This document shows, piece by piece, positions 45,957 to 59,446 of a DNA stretch of 64,000 nucleotides (its first letter is position 1; each line of letters begins with the position of its first letter). The translations under genes and the position numbers were made by a program. Location of the stretch: the NCBI RefSeq assembly GCF_021401245.1, contig NZ_JACBFY010000003.1, positions 496,001-560,000 of the forward strand, written 5' to 3'. The notes under the pieces are model-generated. The model saw nothing but the letters and a program-made list of their open reading frames with translations. It was not told the origin of the DNA and ran no database searches. The DNA is from Pseudacidovorax sp. NFM-22 (GTDB lineage Bacteria > Pseudomonadota > Gammaproteobacteria > Burkholderiales > Burkholderiaceae_C).

Positions 45957-46792
45957 GTGCGGGCTCGAGGGTCCCGGACGGTTCCCGCTCGCCGGCCTTG
46001 CCGGCCCGTGCGGCCGAGCCCGTGCGCATCAGCTCGCGCGACAACCCGCTTCTGAAGGATTTGCGTCGCCTGGCCCGCGATGGCGCCGCTTACCGGCGCC
46101 TGGGACGACTCTGGCTGGAGGGGGACCACCTTTGCAGTGCGGCGCTGAATCGGGGCCTTCGGCCGGCGGCTGCGGTCTTCGCGGAATCCTTCTGGGCCCA
46201 CGCGCCGAAGCAACTCGCCGAGGCGGCGCCCAAGGTCTTCCTGCTGCCGGACGCGCTGCTGGCGGAGGCCAGTGGACTGGAGTCGCCCGCGCCGGTCGGC
46301 TTTCTGATGGATCTGCCTGAGCAGCGTTCCGTCCAGGCCGGACTGGCGTCGGTCGTGCTCGACCGCCTTCAGGATCCCGGCAACGTCGGCTCCATCCTGC
46401 GCAGTGCATCTGCCTTTGGATTCGGGCAGATCCTGGCACTCAAGGGTACGGTGGCGCTGTGGTCGCCGAAGGTGATGCGCGCGGGCATGGGGGCGCATTT
46501 CGCCTTGCGCCTCGTTGAAGGCCTGGAGCCCGAGGCCGTGGGCGACCTTGGCTTGCCGCTGCTGGCCACGAGCTCCCATCGGGGACTATGGCTGCACCAG
46601 GCCCCGTTGCCCTGGCCCTGCGCCTGGATGATGGGGCACGAAGGGCAGGGGGTGGGCGCGGGGCTCGATGCCCGGGCGGACCTGCACATCCGCATTGCCC
46701 AGCCGGGCGGCGAGGAGTCGCTCAACGTCGCAGCCGCCGCCGCCGTCTGCCTTCACGCCAGCGCCGCCTTGAAGCTGTCCGCGCAGTCCTGA
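45953..46792 (+). CDS. SpoU/TrmH-family RNA 2'-O-methyltransferase
   Basis: A 279-residue S-adenosylmethionine-dependent RNA ribose methyltransferase. N-terminal substrate-binding domain: [19 protein letters not shown] and RLWLEGDHL, similar to the RlmB/TsnR type. The knot motifs are [29 protein letters not shown] and [18 protein letters not shown]. The exact modified nucleotide is not evident. It is coupled to rnhB by an ATGA overlap and ends the large plus-strand cluster. Confidence 0.92.
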   Translation: MSAGSRVPDGSRSPALPARAAEPVRISSRDNPLLKDLRRLARDGAAYRRLGRLWLEGDHLCSAALNRGLRPAAAVFAESFWAHAPKQLAEAAPKVFLLPDALLAEASGLESPAPVGFLMDLPEQRSVQAGLASVVLDRLQDPGNVGSILRSASAFGFGQILALKGTVALWSPKVMRAGMGAHFALRLVEGLEPEAVGDLGLPLLATSSHRGLWLHQAPLPWPCAWMMGHEGQGVGAGLDARADLHIRIAQPGGEESLNVAAAAAVCLHASAALKLSAQS

Positions 46793-46950
46793 CGGGGGAA
46801 CCGCCCGGGGCGTGCAACGCGCTTCCGGGCGTGCAATTTCTCACATTCGTGCGTAACTTGCTGGGCAAGCGGCGCCCGTTGGGGCAGAATTGTGAACTTT
46901 CGTGTCAAAAACATTGACCGAGTTGGCGAAAACGTCAGCCAGGATCCTGT

Positions 46951-48765
<1,815 letters not shown>

Positions 48766-48880
48766 GCGGCTTTTCGCAAACCGCGTCGCCCGATTCTTTT
48801 CTTCGCCAGAAAATTCCCTAGCACCGTTCGCAGCCAGCGCGGCCACGAACCTTGGGCGACCGTCTTATCCGGAGAACCCA

Positions 48881-50057
48881 GTGCTTTTGTCCCTCCAAGG
48901 GTCTTTTTCGCCCGCCATCCTGGCGCTCGCTGACGGCACGGTCTTTCTCGGCAAGTCGATCGGTGCCGCCGGCACCACAGTCGGCGAGGTGGTGTTCAAC
49001 ACCGCCATCACCGGCTACCAGGAAATCCTCACCGACCCCAGTTACTGCCAGCAGATCGTCACCCTGACGTATCCGCACATCGGCAACTACGGCGTCAATG
49101 AGGAAGACATCGAAGCCGACAAGATCCAGGCCGCCGGGCTCATCATCAAGGACCTGCCGCTGCTGGCGTCCAATTTCCGCAAGACGCGCAGCCTGAGCGA
49201 GTACCTCGCCGCCAACGGCACCGTCGCCATCGCCGGCATCGACACCCGCCGCCTGACCCGCCACCTGCGCACCCATGGCGCGCAGAACGGCACCATCGTC
49301 GGCCTGGCCGCTGGCGAGACGCCCACGCAGGAACGTATCGACGCCGCCATCGCCGCCGCCAAGGCCGCGCCTTCCATGGCCGGCTTGGACCTGGCCAAGG
49401 TGGTCTCCACCCGCCAGACCTACGAATGGACACAGACGGAGTGGAAGCTGGGCGCTGGCTACGGCGTGCAGATCACGCCGCGTTTCCATGTCGTGGCCTT
49501 CGACTTCGGCGTCAAGAAGAACATCCTGCGCATGCTGGCGCAGCGCGGCGCCCGCATCACGGTGGTGCCGGCGCAGACGCCTGCGGCCGACGTGCTCAAG
49601 CTCAAGCCCGATGGCGTCTTCCTGGCCAACGGCCCCGGCGATCCGGAGCCCTGCGACTACGCCATCGCCGCGGCCCGCGAGTTGATCGAGACCGGCATCC
49701 CCACCTTCGGCATCTGCCTGGGCCACCAGATCATGGCCCTGGCCTCGGGCGCCAAGACCTTCAAGATGAAGTTCGGCCACCACGGCGGCAACCATCCGGT
49801 CAAGGACCTGGACACGGGCCGGGTCTCCATCACCAGCCAGAACCACGGCTTCGCCGTGGACGAGAAGACGCTGCCCGCCAACCTGCGTGCGACGCACATC
49901 AGCCTGTTCGACAACACGCTGCAGGGCCTGGCCCGTACCGACAAGCCGGCCTTCTGCTTCCAGGGCCACCCCGAGGCATCGCCCGGCCCGCACGACATCG
50001 GCTACCTCTTCGACCGCTTCACGGCCCTCATCGAAAAACACAAGGCGGAGGCGGTGA

Positions 50058-50065
<8 letters not shown>
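48881..50065 (+). CDS. carA: Carbamoyl-phosphate synthase small subunit
   Basis: Glutamine amidotransferase subunit that supplies ammonia to CarB for carbamoyl phosphate, feeding arginine and pyrimidine synthesis. 394 residues. The N-terminal domain starts [17 protein letters not shown] and contains [18 protein letters not shown]. The class I amidotransferase domain has catalytic Cys279 in [12 protein letters not shown] and the His/Glu pair in [14 protein letters not shown] at 48881 is chosen because GGAG lies six bases upstream. Its end overlaps the carB start by eight bases. Confidence 0.97.
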
Positions 50066-53285
<3,220 letters not shown>

Positions 53286-53292
53286 GCGCCGC

Positions 53293-53317
53293 GGCGAGCG
53301 AGTCCCTGGGGCTCGCC
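53293..53317 (+). terminator. Possible terminator after carB
   Basis: GGCGAGC and GCTCGCC (53293-53299, 53311-53317) can pair across an 11-base loop just after the carB stop. No T-tract follows, so the call is weak. Confidence 0.35.
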
Positions 53318-53354
53318 CGCTTGCATGGCACGGGCGGCTCGCTAGAGTGCGCGC

Positions 53355-54317
53355 ATGCCGCCCGCACCGCCTGCCATCGCCGAGCACCGACGCCTCTGGA
53401 GCACGGAGGCCGTCGGATGCAACGAGCGGCTGGACTACTGGGTCGGTGCGATCTGCGAGGCCTTCCTCGAGATGGACTGCAGCTCGCGCGAGGCCGAGGC
53501 CTTCGGCGGCCAACTCGCAAGCCGTGGCGTCGAGGAAATCTCGGTCAACCAGGTCATCGCATCCACGCAGGATGTCTACAGAACGCCGGCCGGCATTGCC
53601 CGCAGCCGGCGTTCCCATTTCTACCTGATCGGCCAGGCCGACCGGCCCTGGCACGTGCGGCAGGGCGGCCAGGTGGCGCACCTTCGAGCCGGCGATGCGG
53701 CACTGGTCGATGCCGCGGTGCCGTACGAGCTGCACTTTCCGCAGGGCGTGCATTGCGTGTCGGTGCAGCTTCCACGGGCCTGGGTTGCGCAATGGTTGAG
53801 CGGGCCGGAGGCGCATGGTCCCCGCGTGGCGTGGCACGACCAGGGCTGGGGCCGCAGCCTGGGGGCACTGCTGGTGCAGCTCGCGCGCGATCCGGATACC
53901 GCGGCCGCCATGCCCGCGCCCATGTTCGCGCAGCACCTGGGCGCACTGATGGGCGCAGCCTTCGAGCCGCCGCGGGCGGAGGAGGGCGCGTGCGTCAGCC
54001 TGCACGGCCGGCTGCTGACCCTGATGCGCGCGCAACTCGACCGGCCGGGCCTGCGCGCCGAGATGCTGGCCCACGAGGCCGGCGTCTCGCTGCGGACGCT
54101 GCACCGCGCCTTTTGCGCGGCGGGCGGTACCTTCGCTGGCACGCTCCGGTCCCTGCGCATCGAGCGAGCGCAGGCGCTGTTGATGCAGCCCCGGCTTGCC
54201 CATCTGGGGGTCGGCGAAATCGGCCGGCGCTGCGGCTTCGCCGATGCGTCGCACTTCGTGCGTGAGTTCCAGCGGAGCGCGGGGTCTACGCCGGCCGCAT
54301 GGCGTCGCAAGCGCTGA
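53355..54317 (+). CDS. AraC-family transcriptional regulator
   Basis: A 320-residue regulator. The N-terminal half resembles the AraC-binding-like domain of ornithine/toluate-type regulators (RSRRSHFYLIGQADRPWHVR). The C-terminal 100 residues hold two helix-turn-helix motifs: LAHEAGVSLRTLHRAFCAAG and GEIGRRCGFADASHFVREFQ, ending with GSTPAAWRRKR. Downstream on the same strand is an alpha/beta hydrolase gene that it may control. Both genes interrupt the carB-greA order expected in Burkholderiales, so they look like an accessory insertion. Confidence 0.9.
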   Translation: MPPAPPAIAEHRRLWSTEAVGCNERLDYWVGAICEAFLEMDCSSREAEAFGGQLASRGVEEISVNQVIASTQDVYRTPAGIARSRRSHFYLIGQADRPWHVRQGGQVAHLRAGDAALVDAAVPYELHFPQGVHCVSVQLPRAWVAQWLSGPEAHGPRVAWHDQGWGRSLGALLVQLARDPDTAAAMPAPMFAQHLGALMGAAFEPPRAEEGACVSLHGRLLTLMRAQLDRPGLRAEMLAHEAGVSLRTLHRAFCAAGGTFAGTLRSLRIERAQALLMQPRLAHLGVGEIGRRCGFADASHFVREFQRSAGSTPAAWRRKR

Positions 54318-54456
54318 GCGCAAAGCTGTCTCGCCGCGTGGTTGCGGCTGGTTCGGGCCACGCCGGTGCGCCTGGCCGCAACGGTTGTTCTGTGCGGATA
54401 TCGCCGTGGCACGTGGCGTCCATGGGGATGGCCCGGAGAGGCCATTGCGTGGGCGA

Positions 54457-54485
54457 CCGGCCCATTAAGGTCTGCCATGGGCCGG
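54457..54485. promoter_or_regulatory. Inverted repeat upstream of the alpha/beta hydrolase
   Basis: Nine-base perfect arms CCGGCCCAT (54457-54465) and ATGGGCCGG (54477-54485) around an 11-base spacer, 53 bp before the hydrolase ATG and within the 220-bp gap after the AraC gene. It could be an operator or, with the following CCTTTTCC, a weak terminator of the AraC transcript. Confidence 0.4.
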
Positions 54486-54537
54486 CCACCGCCTTTTCCT
54501 GGGGTCGGCTGCCTTGATCATCGAATGGAGCAACCCC

Positions 54538-55264
54538 ATGGCAGACACCTACGTTCTCGTGCATGGCGCCTGGCACACTGGCGCCGAGATGGAAGCGACT
54601 GCGCGATTCCTTCGTGAGCGCGGCCACGTCGTCCACTGTCCCACGTTGGCCGGCAATCGTCCGGGCGACGACCGATCCGTCATCGGCCTGGCCGATGCCG
54701 TCGACTCCCTGGCGGCCTTCATCGAGCAGCAGGATCTGAAGGACGTCCGGCTGGTGGGCCACAGCTACGGCGGCATGGTCATCAGCCACATGCCGCACCG
54801 GCTTCCGGGGCGCATCCGCCGCCTCGTCTACTGGAACGCCTTCGTCCCGCTGGATGGGCAATGCCTCAACGACATGGTGCCGCCACACTACCGAGAGCTC
54901 TTCGACGGCGTGGCGGCGGCCAATGGTCAGGCGGTGATGCTGCCTTTTCCGATCTGGCGCGAATCCTTCATCAACGACGCCGATGAGGCCATGGCGCGCA
55001 GCACCTATGCGCTGCTCAATCCGCACCCCTACCGCACGTTCACCGAACCGGCCGTCCTGCCGCAGCCGCTGGCTGCACTGGAGGTGGGCAAGAGCTACGT
55101 CAATGCCCAGCAGGACACCGCGCTGCCGCACAGCCTGCCTTGGCATCCGTCTGTCCGAGCGGCTGGGGCTGTTCCGGCTGGTGGAGTGCGCGGGCAGCCA
55201 TGAGCTGTGCTTTTCAAACCCGTCGCTGCTGGGCGCGAAGATCGAGGAGGCAGGCCGCGACTGA
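54538..55264 (+). pseudogene. Alpha/beta hydrolase, frameshifted before its catalytic histidine
   Basis: An esterase-like protein of about 241 residues if repaired. The N-terminal frame from ATG 54538 (GGAG eight bases upstream) gives VLVHGAWHTGAEMEATA and the nucleophile Ser76 in LVGHSYGGMVISH. At about 55144-55150 the coherent frame changes: LPHSLPWH is followed in the next frame by RLSERLGLFRLVECAGSHEL and then CFSNPSLLGAKIEEAGRD, ending at 55264. The likely catalytic histidine is in GSHEL, so the unshifted product ending at 55203 would be inactive. One extra base, or a two-base loss in a CG run, would explain it. Confidence 0.82.
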
Positions 55265-55298
55265 TGTCACAGGAGCGCCTGCCTCGTCCGTGCGGGTT

Positions 55299-55375
55299 TT
55301 GACCCGGCCGCAACAGCCGGCATAATCGAATGACCGACACCGCCCGGCTCCGGCCCGGCGGTGTCGTTCTTTTTT
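55299..55375 (+). promoter_or_regulatory. GraL-like promoter-terminator leader of greA
   Basis: A strong promoter, TTGACC (55299-55304), 16-bp spacer, CATAAT (55321-55326), is followed almost at once by an intrinsic terminator: ten-bp stem CGACACCGCC / GGCGGTGTCG (55335-55344, 55357-55366), then TTCTTTTTT. Transcripts starting near 55333 would mostly end after about 40 bases, leaving greA, 102 bp further on, to read-through. This is the arrangement of the GraL leader described ahead of E. coli greA. Confidence 0.7.
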
Positions 55376-55476
55376 GCCGCCGGCCCATGCCGCTGTGCGC
55401 GTCGCGCATCGGTGGGGCAGCCCCTCCTTGGGATGGGCCGCCCGGGCTTCTTTGACAGACCAGAACGACGACGGAC

Positions 55477-55953
55477 ATGGCCACCATTCCCATCACCAAG
55501 CGTGGCGCAGAAAAGCTGCGCGAAGAACTCCATCGCCTGAAGACGGTGGAGCGTCCCTCCGTGATCAACGCCATCGCCGAGGCGCGCGCTCAGGGCGACC
55601 TGAGCGAGAACGCCGACTACGACGCCGCCAAGGACCGCCAGGGCTTCATCGAAGGCCGTATCCAGGAGATCGAAGGCAAGCTGTCGGCCGCGCAGGTCAT
55701 CGACCCTTCCGAGATCGACGGCGGCGGCAAGGTCGTCTTCGGCGCGACGGTCGAGCTGGAGGAAGAGTCCACCGGCGACACCGTCAAGTACCAGATCGTC
55801 GGCGAGGACGAGGCCGACCTGAAGCAGGGCCTGATCAACATTTCCAGCCCCATCGCCCGTGCCCTGATCGGCAAGGAAGAAGGCGACGTGGCCGAGGTGC
55901 AGGCGCCTGGTGGCGTCAAGCGCTACGAGATCGTCGGCGTCAGCTACGCCTGA
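55477..55953 (+). CDS. greA: Transcription elongation factor GreA
   Basis: Rescues backtracked RNA polymerase by stimulating cleavage of the nascent transcript. 158 residues, the usual length. The N-terminal coiled coil begins [17 protein letters not shown] and its tip carries the acidic pair in [20 protein letters not shown]. The C-terminal FKBP-like domain contains [20 protein letters not shown] and [15 protein letters not shown] regulated leader lies upstream. DUF4149 gene follows after four bases. Confidence 0.97.
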   Translation: MATIPITKRGAEKLREELHRLKTVERPSVINAIAEARAQGDLSENADYDAAKDRQGFIEGRIQEIEGKLSAAQVIDPSEIDGGGKVVFGATVELEEESTGDTVKYQIVGEDEADLKQGLINISSPIARALIGKEEGDVAEVQAPGGVKRYEIVGVSYA

Positions 55954-55957
55954 GCAC

Positions 55958-56362
55958 ATGGCCTGGAAACCGCGGGTGGCCTTGATGGCCGCCGGGCTCT
56001 GGTGGGGCAGTCTCACGGCCATCGGCTTCGTCGCTGTGCCGCTGCTGTTCATGCACCTGCCCACGCCCGCGCTCGCCGGGGCGACCGCGGCCAAGCTGTT
56101 CTCCGCCCAGACCTGGATCACCGTGGGCTGCGTGCTCCTCATGCTGGTGGCGATGGGCCGCCGGGACGAGGGCGAGCCGGAGACGCCCCCGGGCGCGGTG
56201 ATGCTGATGCTCGGCGGCTTGTTGCTGGCCCTGCTGGTGGAGTACGCCGTCGCGCCGCGGATCGTCGCGCGCGAGAACCTTCGCCTGTGGCACGGCGTGG
56301 GAACGGCCATGTACGCGGCGCAATGGCTGTGTGCGGGTGCAACCCTGTGGCGTAGAGCCTAG
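55958..56362 (+). CDS. DUF4149-domain membrane protein
   Basis: A 134-residue protein with four hydrophobic segments (about residues 6-24, 43-58, 76-94 and 112-130) and short loops. The first segment includes LMAAGLWWGSLTAIGFVAVP, characteristic of DUF4149, a small inner-membrane family of unknown function. Genes of this type commonly sit next to greA in Burkholderiales. Starts four bases after the greA stop, so is probably co-transcribed. Confidence 0.8.
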   Translation: MAWKPRVALMAAGLWWGSLTAIGFVAVPLLFMHLPTPALAGATAAKLFSAQTWITVGCVLLMLVAMGRRDEGEPETPPGAVMLMLGGLLLALLVEYAVAPRIVARENLRLWHGVGTAMYAAQWLCAGATLWRRA

Positions 56363-56417
56363 CGAAGGCGCGTCCCGCCACTTGGTGGCACCATGGCCGG
56401 TCATAACAACATCAAGA

Positions 56418-57311
56418 ATGACCATGGACTCCCAGATCATCGAGATCACTGCCTCGTCCGTGGGGCAGTTGCAAGAAAACCCGGCATGGACCGCCGCGCT
56501 CGAGTCCGGCAAGGTGCTGTACTTTCCGCACCTCGGCTTTGGCCTGAGCGCTGAGGAGCAGGCGCTGCTGCGCCCCGAGATGCGCGATCCGAAGTCGCGC
56601 AACATCAGCCTCGATGCCGACGGCCGACTCAAAGGCCTGGCGGGCGAGGGCGCCGTCCAGGCCGCCGTCACCGACTGGATGGGCCGGTTCCGGGCGCAGT
56701 CGCAGGAGTTGATCGCGCGGCTGCTGCCTGGGTACCAGCACAAGCTGCGGCTGGCTCCCACGAGCCTGCGCCCTTCGGAGGTGGAGAGCCGCGAGCAATC
56801 CTGGCGCGCCGACGACCGCCGGCTGCATGTGGATGCCTTCCCCTCGCGGCCCAACCGGGGCGAGCGCATCCTGCGCGTGTTCACCAACATCCACCCCTCG
56901 GGCGGCGAGCGCGTCTGGCGCGTGGGCGAGCCCTTCGAGACCGTCGCCCGCACCTTCCTGCCGCGCGCCAAGCCCTATGCGCTCTGGCAGGCCAAGGCGC
57001 TGGCGGCGCTGCATGTGACCAAGTCGCTGCGCAGCGAGTACGACCACCTCATGCTCCAGTTGCACGACGGTATGAAGCGAGACCTGGACTACCAGCGCAA
57101 CTCGCCGCAGCAGACCGTCCACTTCCCGGCAGGCTCGACCTGGGTCTGCTTCTCGGATCAGACCTCGCATGCCGCGATGTCGGGCCAGTACATGATGGAG
57201 CAGACCCTGTTCCTGCGCGCCGGCGGCGAGTACGACCATGCGGCAAGCCCGCTGGGCATCCTCACGCGCCTCACAGGGCGGTCGTTGGTCGGTGCAGACG
57301 CGGCGGGCTGA
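56418..57311 (+). CDS. kdoO: Kdo hydroxylase (3-deoxy-D-manno-oct-2-ulosonic acid 3-hydroxylase)
   Basis: Fe(II)/2-oxoglutarate-type dioxygenase of 297 residues that converts the outer Kdo of lipopolysaccharide inner core to Ko. The family features are VLYFPHLGF near residue 34, RNISLDADGRLKG, and WRADDRRLHVDAFPSRPNRG, in which His137 and Asp139 should bind iron, with distal His251 in SDQTSHAAMSGQ. No signal or membrane segment. A neighbouring glycosyltransferase gene, convergent, suggests a small LPS-core modification locus. Start ATG 56418 or 56424. Confidence 0.88.
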   Translation: MTMDSQIIEITASSVGQLQENPAWTAALESGKVLYFPHLGFGLSAEEQALLRPEMRDPKSRNISLDADGRLKGLAGEGAVQAAVTDWMGRFRAQSQELIARLLPGYQHKLRLAPTSLRPSEVESREQSWRADDRRLHVDAFPSRPNRGERILRVFTNIHPSGGERVWRVGEPFETVARTFLPRAKPYALWQAKALAALHVTKSLRSEYDHLMLQLHDGMKRDLDYQRNSPQQTVHFPAGSTWVCFSDQTSHAAMSGQYMMEQTLFLRAGGEYDHAASPLGILTRLTGRSLVGADAAG

Positions 57312-57332
57312 ACGAGGCCCGCGCAGTCGCTG

Positions 57333-58124
57333 CTATTCGTGCCAGTGCTCGTCGACCCAGACGGCGGGCTCGATATGCCGGAAGCGCCGGTTGCGTCGGC
57401 CCGCGAGCGCGTCCGGTGGGTTGCATTCCCCGTGGAAGATGACGATGCGCGCACCGGGCGGCACCACGGGCGCCTTCCACAGGTTGGTGGGCCAGGGCGG
57501 GATGCTGTGGTACTTGAAGCTCGGGCACCACTCGGCCGGCCAGTAGCTCAGCTTGCCCTGGCGATGCATGAAGGCAGACAGGTAGGCCTGTTCGTTGCGG
57601 TACTGCCGCGGCACCTCGTCCATGTGGGCGCGGAAGTACGCCAGCACGTCCGCATGGGCACCCAGTTCGAAGCGATAGACCGAGGAATTACCCGTCACCC
57701 GTTCGCCGAATCGCCAGAAGCGCGGGTAGTCGTGGATGATGAGGAATTCACCGGGTTGCTCGAAGAAGGCATCCAGGCCACCGACGATCACCACGTCCAG
57801 GTCGACGAACAGTGCCGTGCCGCGCAGGCGGTGCAGGTCCGCCTCGAAGGTGGTGAGCTTGCGCCAAGCGCGGTCCGGCTGGCCCGGCTTGAGCTCCATC
57901 GCCAGTTGCGGGATGGGCAGGCAGCGCACCTCGGGGCGGATGCCCCGGTCGTCGTCCGTGAGGCAGACGAAGCTGAAGTCGCCGGTCATGTGCCGGCGGA
58001 CCATTGCATAAAGCCGGTTGACGTAGTGGGGGCCGTACTTGGTGCCCCACTTCATGCACAGGATGTGCCGCTGCCTCTCCGCCGACGCGCCATCGGCAGC
58101 GCCGGCGGCTGAAATCGCGCTCAC
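57333..58124 (-). CDS. Putative glycosyltransferase
   Basis: A 263-residue cytoplasmic protein. It reads ILCMKWGTKYGPHYVNRLY near the N-terminus, LFVDLDVVIVGGLDAFFEQ in the middle and VIFHGECNPPDAL near the end. The DLD triplet after a hydrophobic strand is a DxD metal/nucleotide-sugar site, as in GT-A fold enzymes related to family 8. Residues YRNEQAYLSAFM and WCPSFKYH also occur in such proteins. Donor and acceptor are unknown; placement beside kdoO suggests an LPS or other glycan target. It is four bases from yhbY and may share its transcript. Confidence 0.7.
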   Translation of the reverse strand: MSAISAAGAADGASAERQRHILCMKWGTKYGPHYVNRLYAMVRRHMTGDFSFVCLTDDDRGIRPEVRCLPIPQLAMELKPGQPDRAWRKLTTFEADLHRLRGTALFVDLDVVIVGGLDAFFEQPGEFLIIHDYPRFWRFGERVTGNSSVYRFELGAHADVLAYFRAHMDEVPRQYRNEQAYLSAFMHRQGKLSYWPAEWCPSFKYHSIPPWPTNLWKAPVVPPGARIVIFHGECNPPDALAGRRNRRFRHIEPAVWVDEHWHE

Positions 58125-58127
58125 GCG

Positions 58128-58598
58128 TCAGTCCTGCCGCTTCTTGATGGATTTCTGCTTGGGCTTGGCGCGCTTGACCAGTCCGCCGGGCGTGAGGCGC
58201 TGGTTGCCCAGCACGCGCAGCATCTTGACCTCCGGCCGCTGGCCGCCACGCTTGCTGTATTTGAGGATCTTGACGTCGCGCGGGCCGGGCATGCGGTCTT
58301 CGTCTTCCTCGCGGGTCTTGGTCGGCTTGGGACGCCACAGCACGAGCAACTTGCCGATGTGCTGGATGGGCGCGGCGTCCAGGGCATCGGCCAGTTCGCC
58401 CAGCATGGCGTCGCGGGCGAGGCGGTCGTCGGAGAAGACGCGGATCTTGATGAGGCCGTGCGCCTTGAGGGCCGCGTCGGCTTCCTTCTTGACAGCGTCG
58501 GTGAGCCCGTCGCTGCCGATCATGACGATCGGGTCGAGGTGGTGGGCGTCCGCACGATGCGCCTTGCGCTGTGCGGGAGTCAGTTGAATGGCGGGCAT
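58128..58598 (-). CDS. yhbY: YhbY-family RNA-binding protein
   Basis: A 156-residue protein with a CRS1-YhbY (KH-like) domain in its first 100 residues: [23 protein letters not shown], seen as two adjoining blocks, then [10 protein letters not shown] and the GxxG-containing KLLVLWRPK. YhbY associates with pre-50S ribosomes in E. coli. The C-terminal 55 residues are basic and lysine-rich ([18 protein letters not shown]), probably RNA-binding. It is divergent from rlmE across just 20 bp. Confidence 0.9.
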   Translation of the reverse strand: MPAIQLTPAQRKAHRADAHHLDPIVMIGSDGLTDAVKKEADAALKAHGLIKIRVFSDDRLARDAMLGELADALDAAPIQHIGKLLVLWRPKPTKTREEDEDRMPGPRDVKILKYSKRGGQRPEVKMLRVLGNQRLTPGGLVKRAKPKQKSIKKRQD

Positions 58599-58618
58599 CC
58601 CCGTATTATCGAGCCCGC
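58599..58618. promoter_or_regulatory. Bidirectional promoter core between yhbY and rlmE
   Basis: The 20 bp between the two start codons contains GTATTATC. Read on the plus strand this is a -10 TATTAT (58604-58609); on the minus strand it is GATAAT, shifted by one base. Both match TATAAT in five of six positions. Start points expected six to seven bases on would fall within a few bases of each ATG, so both mRNAs would be leaderless or nearly so. No Shine-Dalgarno is seen for either gene. Confidence 0.55.
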
Positions 58619-59275
58619 ATGAAAGTCCGCACCCAGAGCAAGAAGGTCAACAAGGCCTGGCTCAACGATCACGTCAACGATCCTTACGTCAAACTGGCCG
58701 CCAAGGAGGGTTACCGCGCCCGCGCGGCCTACAAGCTCAAGGAGATCGACGAAGCCTTCGGCCTGGTGCGACCGGGGCAGGTGGTGGTGGATCTGGGGTC
58801 CACACCGGGTGCCTGGAGCCAGTACCTGCGTCGGCGCATGGCACCCGTGGGCGCAGCGCAAGGTGCGCTGGACGGGACGCTGATCGCGCTAGACATCCTG
58901 CCGATGGAACCGATCGAAGGCGTCGTCTTCCTGCAAGGGGACTTCCGCGAGCCAGAGGTGCTGGCGCAACTGGAGGCCGCCGTCGCCGGGCGGCCGGTGG
59001 ATCTGGTGGTGTCGGACATGGCCCCGAATCTGTCCGGTATCGAGTCTGCAGACGCGGCGCGTGTCGAGAACCTGGTGGAACTGGCGGTGGATTTCGCGGT
59101 CCATCACCTGCGTCCTGAAGGGGCGCTGGTGACGAAGGTTTTTCATGGTGCCGCCTACGACCCGCTTGTCCGGTTGTTCAAGGCGACGTTCAAGGTGGTG
59201 AAGCCCCACAAGCCCAAGTCGTCGCGGGACCGCTCGTCGGAAACCTTCCTCGTGGGCATCGGGCTGAAGTCTTGA
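58619..59275 (+). CDS. rlmE: 23S rRNA (uridine-2'-O)-methyltransferase RlmE
   Basis: FtsJ/RrmJ enzyme that methylates U2552 in the 23S rRNA A-loop at a late stage of 50S assembly. 218 residues. The core motifs are SRARAAYKL-like [18 protein letters not shown], the SAM loop [24 protein letters not shown] with catalytic aspartate, and VTKVFHG with catalytic lysine; [11 protein letters not shown] ends it. Conserved neighbour of ftsH, as in E. coli, where it is heat-inducible. Confidence 0.96.
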   Translation: MKVRTQSKKVNKAWLNDHVNDPYVKLAAKEGYRARAAYKLKEIDEAFGLVRPGQVVVDLGSTPGAWSQYLRRRMAPVGAAQGALDGTLIALDILPMEPIEGVVFLQGDFREPEVLAQLEAAVAGRPVDLVVSDMAPNLSGIESADAARVENLVELAVDFAVHHLRPEGALVTKVFHGAAYDPLVRLFKATFKVVKPHKPKSSRDRSSETFLVGIGLKS

Positions 59276-59357
59276 CGTGCCGCAGCTTCAGCGCGATTCG
59301 AATTTCGTAACCGTGCTGGTCCTATGGACGTCATAGGTGTGTAGGTCTTTTTCGCAG

Positions 59358-59385
59358 CTTGAAAAGCCTAAAATAACCGTCAATT
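59358..59385 (+). promoter_or_regulatory. AT-rich promoter region of ftsH
   Basis: The 171 bp before ftsH is distinctly AT-rich around 59345-59390. CTTGAAAA at 59358-59365 matches a sigma-32 -35, but the matching -10 is poor. TAAAAT at 59369-59374 could instead be a sigma-70 -10. Heat-shock control of ftsH is known in other proteobacteria; the exact element here is unsettled. Confidence 0.3.
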
Positions 59386-59446
59386 AGCATCGTGCAAGGG
59401 TTCACGATGGCGCGTGTCCCACCGCGCATTACGACTGGAGCTTCGT

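Noticed and set aside
55452-55457. TTGACA as the -35 of a greA promoter
   Set aside because: A perfect hexamer, but only 20 bp before the greA ATG, so any -10 would fall on the start codon.
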